Program-made: the position numbers and the translations under genes
Shown here: piece after piece, positions 56,639 to 64,000 of the stretch
Layout of the letters: each line of letters begins with the position of its first letter
How positions within the stretch are numbered: position 1 is the first letter of the stretch
NCBI GenBank assembly: GCA_963932465.1
Contig: OZ010788.1
Coordinates: forward strand, 196,232,559-196,296,558
Source: Maratus speciosus
Taxonomy: Eukaryota; Arthropoda; Arachnida; Araneae; Salticidae
Direction: 5' to 3'
DNA: 64,000 bases
The notes under the pieces: model-generated
Seen by the model: the letters and a program-made list of their open reading frames with translations, nothing else
What the model was told of the DNA's origin: nothing
The model's database searches: none

Positions 56639-57741
56639 CAGTCTGGGGGGGAAAAAGTAAACACCCCTACTAACTCTGCAAGAAATTATTGTAAAAGAAA
56701 ATACTGGTACCAAACGATTGAAAATAAAGTCTACTTTTAAATTATGCGTATAAAATTTGCTTAGGGAGCCATCTACATATCAAAACGAACTCAAACTTTG
56801 TTTTTTTTTTTCAATAGAAATACCCAAGTTTGACACCATAAATAAATTCTACCCTTCAATTAGCCTAAAAACAAATTTTCATGAAATTCGCACGATTAGT
56901 TTCAGAGAAATTAATTATTTTAGAATTAGCCTATTTTAGAGGTTGTATCCAAACTGAGGTGCGGTATTCGATTGTTGACATGCTACAGAAGGACTATGTC
57001 ACTTCTATTAATGCATTATTTCTTATCAATAGGACCATTTCACTCACTAAATATGTTTCGACTATTGCCAGCCAAAATGTTTCAATAAAATGAGTGAAAT
57101 ATATATTTTTCAAATTATGGTTTTCTGCACATCATAGACGACCCCTTAAACAATCATTTGACATTTTTTAAGCATAATTCGAAAACTACTTGGAAAAGAT
57201 CTTTGAAATTGAGAATTTGCATAAAACAGGACATAATAAATATAAATCTGTCAAAAACAATGTAGGTTCCAATTCATAATTTTTTCGAATATTAATTGCA
57301 TAATTCATAATTCTTGTTATAAAAATTTTTAAATTATAAATTCAATGTATTTATGTTTTTTTTTTAATATTATAACATCAGAAAAAATTATCACATTAGG
57401 ATTATAAATACAGGAAATATTAATAAAAATATGAAAATTTAATTTAACATTAGAAGCTCTAAATTTTGAATGTTTATAATTCAAAAATTTATTATCCAAA
57501 TAACTTGAAATTTCATTTCTAGGCATAGTTTGAATCGAAGATTTAAAATATATTATCAAAATTGGATATTGCCAGTGAAAAAAACAAAGTTTGGTCTGGT
57601 TTTTATATGTAGATGGCCCCTTAAGCAAATTTTATATACATCATTTAAAAAAAGACTATTTCCAATCGTTTGGTACCAGTGACTTTCTTTATTATAATTA
57701 GTTGCATAGTAGGGGGTGTTTAGTTTTTTTCCCCACGACTG
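56639..57741. mobile_element. TA-flanked long-TIR element (Tc1/mariner type), 1.1 kb, copy 2
   Basis: The left end CAGTCTGGGGGGGAAAAAGT follows TA and the right end TTCCCCACGACTG precedes TG, one base from TA. The long arms match those at 30191-31289 (TACTGGTACCAAACGATTG; ATAAAATTTGCTTAGGGAGC). The interior is in the opposite orientation to copy 1, and it lacks the nested 186-bp MITE. No functional coding frame. Confidence 0.88.
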
Positions 57742-58085
57742 TGCGTTCCTACAACAACTTTCAGCAGGTACAACAAATGTAACAACTCTTTTTTCTCAAC
57801 AAACTAAAGGAATAATAACTAATGAAAAATTTTCCATAATCCTTATTCAACAGTTTAGTTAGTAGCTTGAAGCAAATGTTGGCTTATTTCTTGTTTAAAG
57901 AACAGCATATAGAAATTAATCTGTAAGATATTGTAAAAAGTCTGTGGCATATCAATCAAATTTTGGGTTTGATTGTAGCGTTAGACACACCTTTCTTTTG
58001 TATCTTTAGATCAATCATTTATTGACTAATAAACAAAAGAAGAACTATTTACATTATTTTGTTGAAATTTGGGTTCATGACATTT
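57742..58085. other. AT-rich stretch without recognised feature
   Basis: Nothing recognised. Confidence 0.4.
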
Positions 58086-58990
58086 TATCACCAGTTTTGA
58101 AAATTTGCCTGGGTTAATATTATGAAGATAAGATTGTCTATAAGTACAGACGTACCGCTGCGGCGAGTGGCCTCTTTTCGTCTGCAGCCCTTTATTCTTC
58201 TACTTATTCCGACTCTTTTGCGGAAGCAAGGTTCATAGGTCTCCAGCCACGGCCCGAGTAAAAGACACTCTAGAGAAAGCCAGGTTGGGAAAAAACTTGA
58301 AAAACACTTGAACTCATTGTCCAATAGCATTTACAAACAGTTTTTAAAAGCTGGTTTCATGGAAACTAAAGTCATAGTTTCATTATTTCTCCAATTAGAG
58401 ATCTCTCGACAGTGCGTCACACTCGTCGTATTATTACTCTTCAATGGATGCTCGTCTCGATCTTCTTTCCCTCTGTCTCCCAGAATTTTTTATCTTCATC
58501 ACGTCAACAGGATGCTAAATCCGCCGCATCCCTCTCTAGACTCAAAAGCCGTTGTTCTCTCTTCAGAGACTTTTTAGAACTCTCCCCCGCTTACCTCTTT
58601 CCCAAACCCACTCAAAATCGGGAGTGGTTTCTCTCAGCCCCTCAAATTGTAGACAAGTGAGATCACTCATAATCGGACCCATTATTGGATCTCCATCGGG
58701 GAAACACGAATTCGTCCTGCATATTTCACCAAGGTGATATTTTGACCACAGCGGTCATTTTTAACCGAAGCCTTTTTCCTCCAAGGGTGCAATACCGGAA
58801 TCCTTTTGTTCAAGGCTCTTCTTAACACAAGAAAAGAACAGTTGTATTGAAATCACTTAAAAAGTCACCGAAATGAGAAAATATTCTAGTAATGTTCATA
58901 GTCCGGCTGGTCTCACGATACAGAACCTTTGTCAAGGCTATTCCCACGCACATAGAAATTTTTCATTTAAAAGGAAATCGTTACAATATT
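58086..58990. repeat. GC-richer block, probable dispersed repeat
   Basis: This block has markedly more G+C and CpG than its surroundings (CCGCTGCGGCGAGTGG, CCACGGCCCGAG, CCATCGGGGAAACACG). Short frames exist on both strands (for example minus 58330-58088 and plus 58308-58577), but none has a recognised domain or convincing splice sites. Phrases such as CAAGGTGATATTTTGACCAC and CACAGCGGTCATTTTTAACC recall widespread spider repeats, from memory only. A host exon cannot be excluded. Confidence 0.4.
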
Positions 58991-59046
58991 ATCCACCACA
59001 ATCGCTACGATAATGGTTTCTTTATACCACCTTAAAAATTGTGTGT

Positions 59047-59200
59047 TGGGTTGAACTAACTTCTGGTGCTGCACTAACTGCAACCATAATATGGCGAAAT
59101 GCATTTGAAGAATCGATTGAACCACAGCTCCAAATGTTGGCACGAGATATCCCCAACTTTTGGTTGCAACAACTGCAGCATGAAAGTTGGTTCAACTAAA
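59047..59200. repeat. Small palindromic element, about 155 bp
   Basis: The left arm TTGAACTAACTTCTGGTGCT...GCAACC pairs with the right arm GGTTGCAACAACTGCAGCAT...GTTCAA over about 35 bp with a few mismatches. The loop is about 85 bp. Possibly a tiny foldback MITE. No target duplication was identified. Confidence 0.55.
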
Positions 59201-59266
59201 GGATAAAATTTATTGAATTCTATAAACGGGGTGCTTTTGTCATAGTTGTCGCGACTGTTTCTTTTC

Positions 59267-59311
59267 TTTTATTTTTTTATTTATTTACTTATTTATTTAT
59301 TTATTTATTTA
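59267..59311. repeat. (TTTA)n microsatellite
   Basis: Repeated TTTATTTATT tetranucleotides. Simple sequence. Confidence 0.9.
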
Positions 59312-59419
59312 TTGGGAGGGGTGGTGTAGGAATTGAAAGCTTAACACTGTCGCTTAAAAAAACCCAGAAAAAGTTGCCCTCACCAAGCTTATGCGATAGA
59401 TCGTGAAATGTTACTTTAA

Positions 59420-59674
59420 CACTCCGCCTACCAGACGGGTCCAATGGACCCAACAGGTACATTCAAAATGATTTTTCTCATGAAAAAATTACTAAAAATT
59501 CTGTAAATATGTGACTTTTTCAAATATCTGACTTTTGTAAATGTGTGACTTTTTCCGTAATTATGTGAAAAAGTCACGTATTTACGGAATTTTGAGTCTT
59601 TGTTTTTCATGAGAAAAATCATTTTGAAAATACCTGCCGTGACCATTGAATCCGTCTGGTAAGCGGGGCGGGAG
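59420..59674. mobile_element. TTAA-flanked MITE, 255 bp
   Basis: The left CACTCCGCCTACCAGACGGG and the complement of the right end (CTCCCGCCCCGCTTACCAGA, then CGG) pair with small gaps. The arms continue with AAAATGATTTTTCTCATGAA for about 75 bp. TTAA flanks at 59416-59419 and 59675-59678. A central palindrome GTGACTTTTTC...GAAAAAGTCAC is present. Confidence 0.88.
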
Positions 59675-59678
59675 TTAA

Positions 59679-60238
59679 ATATAGTCAGTGTCAATTTCGA
59701 TAAATTGGTCTGATAGCAAAAAGTTCACTTTCTTTTTAGGGATTTAATTTTAGTACCAAAATTGGCAAGTGCATGCGAATGTGTGCGTGTATGGAAGTAT
59801 ATGTTTGAATACATGCAATTACGGGGAAAGTTCCAGAATTTGGTTTACAGCCATATGACGCATTTTAACAAGATTTATTTGGATCAAATAACTACATTGT
59901 TATAACTTCCTTATAGTCGTAACGACATTTTTGCCGATATCGTTGTGAATTTAGGTTAAACGCCATTTACAGACGTAAACGTTTATGCTTTACCATATAT
60001 ATGTGAAAATTCAGACAATGCTCATCTGAGATCTTACCCAAGGGACCCCACCCATTATCCCATCGATTATAACGGTAGTAATTTATATGGAATTTTTTCC
60101 TTTATTTCACGTACTTACACAATCCTCAATTGGATAAACGTTTCACAGTATGTTTGAAACGATCTCAAGATAATATGATGAAACAAAAACTTTTTTATAT
60201 CGCATTCTTACTTTTTTTTTCTTCTACTGCAATAAATT
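59679..60238. other. AT-rich stretch without recognised feature
   Basis: Nothing recognised. Confidence 0.4.
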
Positions 60239-60239
60239 T

Positions 60240-60640
60240 TATGTCTTTTACCTTGTTAACATCGATTCCTTAGTTGTGTGTTTCTCCCATTTCCTGAAAA
60301 AGAACTGCTTCGGAAATTTTTGCCGAGAAAAAGAGAAAAGAAAAAGCAGCAGCAAAGCACTTTATTCGTTTAACTGTCACTCATCCTTACAATTAACTGC
60401 CGATGAATGACATTGTGTTCTCTCACCCATCTAGAGGGAGGATGTTTATTAATACTTGGTTTTTTATTTCATTCATATTAAAACATCCTTCATTGGCAAA
60501 CCAAACTGACATTGAATTCTGCATTCATTATCTCAGCTCTAAAAAAAGGAATGCCGTACTTTTGAAAGCTTCCAGAAACTTATAGTTTGATATTTGATTA
60601 GATTAAAAGTTTTTTTTTTCAGTCTATTTCCCTTATTCTT
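60240..60640. repeat. Dispersed repeat pair, copy 2 (other at 31553-31975)
   Basis: Colinear with 31553-31975: AACATCGATTCCTTAGTTGT, CTGCCGATGAATGACATTGT, CAAACCAAACTGACATTGAA and TTTTGAAAGCTTCCAGAAA. Small indels only. Confidence 0.8.
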
Positions 60641-60680
60641 ATTACATCTTTTTTTAATTTGATTGTAATGGTATCCATAT

Positions 60681-61350
60681 ACAGGGATTGTTCAAAAAGA
60701 AAAATGTTCAACCAGAAAAAGCTTCAGAGTGAAAACAAGAAAAAAAACCATGCAGCATCACCCACAGATTTACAAGCCTGCGATGGTTCTGTTGTTTAAT
60801 TTTTAATAATTGATTTTTATGTATTTTTTAGCGCTGAATCCGAAAATGACCTTCATTTTTAACCATCATGTCAAGATTTTTTGCAAATCATAAATTTCAA
60901 TGGTAAAAAGTCAAAAAATAGAGAACATCTGATACTGAAAGATACAGGAAATAGTTGTGTTTCTTAACTTTTGATAACTGATGTTTATATTTTTTTTAGC
61001 GCTGAACTCGAAAATGATCATAATTTTTAACCATCAAGTCAGGATTTTTTGCAAATCATAATTTTCAAACTAAAAAAATAGCAACATTTTGATACTATAA
61101 AATAGATGTGATGGTTGTACTTTTTAAATTTTGATAATTGATTTTTATATACTTTTTACCACTAAATTAGAAAATAACCTTCATATTTAACCATCACGTG
61201 AGAATTTTTTGCAAACCGTGAATTTCAAAATTAAAAAGCAAAAAAAAAAAAAAAAATGCAAAAAATCCTGACGTGATGGTAAAAAATGAAGGCCATTTTC
61301 GGATTCAGTGCTAAAAAATACGTCAGAGACAATTATCAAAGCTAAGCAAT
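60681..61350. repeat. Tandem repeat, three direct and one inverted unit (about 160-170 bp)
   Basis: Units with TTTTTAGCGCTGAATCCGAA, AACCATCATGTCAAG and TTTTTTGCAAATCATAA-type sequence start near 60825, 60995 and 61155. A partial unit in reverse orientation (CCTGACGTGATGGTAAAAAA; TTTTCGGATTCAGTGC) follows at 61265-61322. A TACAGGGATTGTTCAAAAAG phrase at 60680 may be the left end of the parent element. Confidence 0.75.
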
Positions 61351-61494
61351 ATGACACAACCTAAATTTTGCAGGCTTGTGTTATGAAAGTTTTTCAACGC
61401 TACCAAGAATTTTTACCAAAGTTCATTTTTTTCATCCGTCAAAAAGAGATATATAAACTAGAGAACAGGAATTCTGCTTTATCAGAATTTAGTG

Positions 61495-61785
61495 TCGCCT
61501 CCGGCATTTCCATTACTTCATTTTCTTCTGATGGACTGATGGCTTCAATTATTATGAAACAGCCATTATAAATGAAGTGTTAGGTGAAGATGAAAGAGCA
61601 GCCTTAAAAAGTTAGAACTCTGATTTTCTGGTCAGAATGGGGGGAAGAAATGGCCATAATTGTTTTTTACGGCTGCTCTTTCATCTTCACCTAACACTTC
61701 GTTTATAATGGCTGTTTCATAATAATAGAAGCCACCAGTCCATCAGAAGAAAATAACTCGGTTAAGTGGGACTCTACTGCAGTAC
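61495..61785. repeat. Inverted pair of pogo-like element fragments
   Basis: The left arm (CTTCTGATGGACTGATGGCT; GAAACAGCCATTATAAATGA; TTAGGTGAAGATGAAAGAGC) is the reverse complement of the right arm (61673-61765). It also matches 36906-37000 in the pogo-like element. The right end finishes CTCGGTTAAGTGGGACTCTACTGCAG-type sequence, the same terminus as 37043. Confidence 0.75.
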
Positions 61786-62464
61786 AAAACATATTTAAAT
61801 TTTAAGACTTAAAGCACACGTTTTATTTTATGTAAAATGACGTCATTCGCATCCGCTTAAGAATTTCACACACCGACAGTAAAGCATGCATAGTACATCA
61901 CTATCGCGAAATAATGCACAAATGCAGCAAAAAGATATCGTCATTCAAGAAAATCGAAAAAAAAAACGGCTATCTAATGATTCATAGATACTTACAATTA
62001 AATATAGTATATAATAGATCCATTGTTTTAACAGAAATCATTCGTTTATATTTTTTTCAAAATAGCACGTATTTTAATTACATTTTCTTTCAGTTGTTAT
62101 GAGAAAATGGCAACAAAAATATATAATTACTATTTTAAAATTATTTTTCCTTTGCTTTCTACAGAAATGGATAAAATGCCGTTGCCAATATTAAGCAAAT
62201 GGCTCCAAAAACTACAAAAAAATTAATATTTCAAAAACAAATGGAGATACAGTTTTCAAACGAAGTGCATTTAAAATAACTTTTTTTTTCCAATACGACG
62301 GTATAAGAACTGAAAGTGTGCGATGCTTAGAAGTTTAAAAAATTGCTAAAGAGTATTTAATCGTAATGATTTGTTTTGAAGCTAGCCTTGGTAAGCTAAC
62401 GTTATTTTTTGGACACAAAATAAGCTGGGAGAAAGAAATAGTATACCGGACCGGAGGCTAATAA
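61785..62464 (-). repeat. Dispersed repeat, inverted partner of 300-975
   Basis: Reverse complement of 300-975 throughout. Landmarks here are TTTAAGACTTAAAGCACACG, GCATCCGCTTAAGAATTTC, CACTATCGCGAAATAATGCA, AATGGCAACAAAAATATA, AATACGACGGTATAAGAAC and AAATAGTATACCGGACCGGA. See that entry for family relations. Confidence 0.75.
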
Positions 62465-62880
62465 ACAATTTAAACAATAATAATCATAACTCAGTTGAAT
62501 AACCCGTTTTAGTTATTACCGTCCTTAGATGGCAATTATATTCGTGTACTTTTGTGAAGCCCTGTAAATGACCTCTAGATTTTTATACAAGTCACATAGT
62601 ATATTCTAAACTTAATTCAACTAGAAAGCATATATCTAAAAAAAAAACACGTTTTTTTACAGTCATATATGGCAAAGTATCAATGTTCTGTTATGCAACA
62701 CCGTATATGAATTTATTTGTATCGCAGTCACATCACGTAATATGGTAAAATTTACTTCAATTGAAATTCGCGTAACGCAGTTGAAAAAGACTTTTAACAT
62801 TACCCGTCGATAAAAGTTTATTAATTCGGTTTATTTTGGAAAATCTTGCATATGATCTACTAAATTAAACAAATCATACT
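62465..62880. other. AT-rich stretch without recognised feature
   Basis: Nothing recognised. Confidence 0.4.
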
Positions 62881-62884
62881 AGTA

Positions 62885-63120
62885 TATCATATACAGGCTG
62901 ATGCCGAATTCGACTGACAGATTTAGAGGGGTGATAGCAGGCATCAAGAAAATGAAAAATCGCCATAGAACATGAGGTCGCAACTCGCAAATCACTTTTT
63001 TTGTCACAAATACAGATTGTTTCACCCCATAGATTAACATAAAAGATGGGACATTTACGGCTAAATCTGTAATGGTAACAGTGCTAACGTCACTACCGAC
63101 AAGGGAGAGAATTAACAAGC
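62885..63120. repeat. Probable transposon end fragment (TACAGGCTGATGCCG)
   Basis: TATACAGGCTGATGCCGAAT followed by GACTGACAGATTTAGAGGGG looks like the TA-plus-CAGG end of a mariner-type element. The moderate-GC sequence runs to about 63120 and then stops. A 79-codon minus-strand frame covers it, but I recognise no domain in it. No opposite terminal repeat was found. Confidence 0.4.
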
Positions 63121-64000
63121 CTCAGAAATTTACTTATGTCGAAGAAATATGTTTACGCTCTATGTTTTGAATATCTATTCTTTCCTAAAACGAAGCAGAC
63201 AGACGATAGTGTTTTTATGTTTTATTTATTTAGATGCTTTTTCTTTATCGTTCATCTTTAACTTAGAAAATGATAATTAGAGCAATAATATAAAAGAAAA
63301 ACCCTAGAAAATTCTGTTAAGGAAGTAAATATGTAAGTTTATGAGATTAAATTGTAAAAAATCAAATTTAGGTATTGTGTTAATTTATTCATATCGAATA
63401 AAATTTTATTGAGTGTAATGTTAGTACCTCTATTTATTTTTGACTTTTAGATTTATATAATTCTAAAGATTTGTCGAAAGGAATTTTTCCCCATCTGTAA
63501 TTTTATTATTATTTCTTATATGTTAATATTATAAATATCATGGAAGTAATTGTACGTTATTTACATTAAAAACAATATTTTTATTTTATCTGTAAGAAAG
63601 TGAAAATGAGTAAATTTTAAATGATTATTTTAACGATTTAGAGGATATAACGATACGTTAAACTTCATAAATTAATAAAACATCGGCTATAAACATTTTC
63701 CTACCAAATGGGAATATTTATGAAATTTTCTGGGATTTGTAGGGTGCAATATTTTGTATATTTTTATATTACACCATTACATTTGATGTATAGCATTCAC
63801 GACGAACTTTTTACCTTGTTTTTCATTGTACTTAAATCGTTCATTCGTCATGTACAAAAAAAAATTGCATATATCCGTGCACGAACATAGAATAGATATT
63901 AAATATATAGAATATAATATCTATTCAATGTTCAGTTCATGTATCGGTATCAGATTCAATTGAAAACGTAAACATGCAACATTAAAAAAAGAAAGATCAC
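63121..64000. other. AT-rich stretch without recognised feature
   Basis: No gene, RNA or element end was recognised up to the window edge. Confidence 0.4.

Noticed and set aside
58088..58660. Several frames of 80-90 codons in the GC-richer block
   Set aside because: Overlapping frames on both strands, no recognised domain and no convincing splice pattern. They are explained by higher G+C.
62879..63118. 79-codon minus-strand frame
   Set aside because: It covers a probable transposon end fragment with no recognised domain. Not annotated as a gene.

Overview
This is eukaryotic, strongly AT-rich, intron/intergenic-type DNA. It has no operons, no long intact reading frame and no complete gene. 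The mix of transposon families (Tc1, mariner, hAT, Helitron, pogo-like, TTAA-inserting MITEs, a gypsy relic) fits a large arthropod genome. I lean towards a chelicerate such as a spider, but only from remembered resemblance of several repeats, so the taxon is an inference.

Layout. 1-9,000: a Helitron-like terminus motif, a 670-bp repeat whose inverted partner lies at 61.8-62.5 kb, a 1.4-kb foldback, a short Helitron-like element and minor tandem repeats. 9,079-9,262 (minus): a CpG-rich promoter-like stretch and a possible first coding exon starting MGCNVSKD. 9.4-21.9 kb: a diverged AT-rich tandem array (about 14 units of 0.3-0.8 kb) punctured by a Tc1 element, two TTAA MITEs and four other inverted-repeat elements; several empty sites can be read from sister units. 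22-29.2 kb: a 1-kb foldback, a palindrome carrying two divergent tRNA-like SINE heads, a 3.2-kb hAT element with a dead transposase and two nested MITEs, then a Helitron-like element with an internal duplication. 29.2-39 kb: dispersed-repeat monomers, a 1.1-kb TA-flanked element, a young but dead mariner, a pogo-like element and a second mariner-like relic. 39.9-41.7 kb: six CACTC/GAGTG mini-hairpins, then CCAAT and YY1-type motifs, a splice donor and a possible terminal coding exon. 41.9-46.6 kb: a duplicated block of 13 monomers of about 327 bp, each with a palindromic ATGGCGGCCAT-type motif. 46.6-64 kb: a Helitron-like element, further repeat monomers, two TTAA foldbacks, a gypsy integrase relic with a 3' LTR, a second 1.1-kb TA element, a GC-richer repeat block and mixed repeats.

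Nothing here forms a working pathway. Every recognisable protein-coding stretch except three candidate host exons is a transposon remnant carrying stops, frameshifts or missing catalytic residues. The window mainly records serial transposition: ten elements sit in TTAA targets or a one-base variant, and several insertions have a readable pre-insertion site in a neighbouring paralogous repeat. All coordinates were read by eye. Repeat boundaries away from terminal inverted repeats are approximate.
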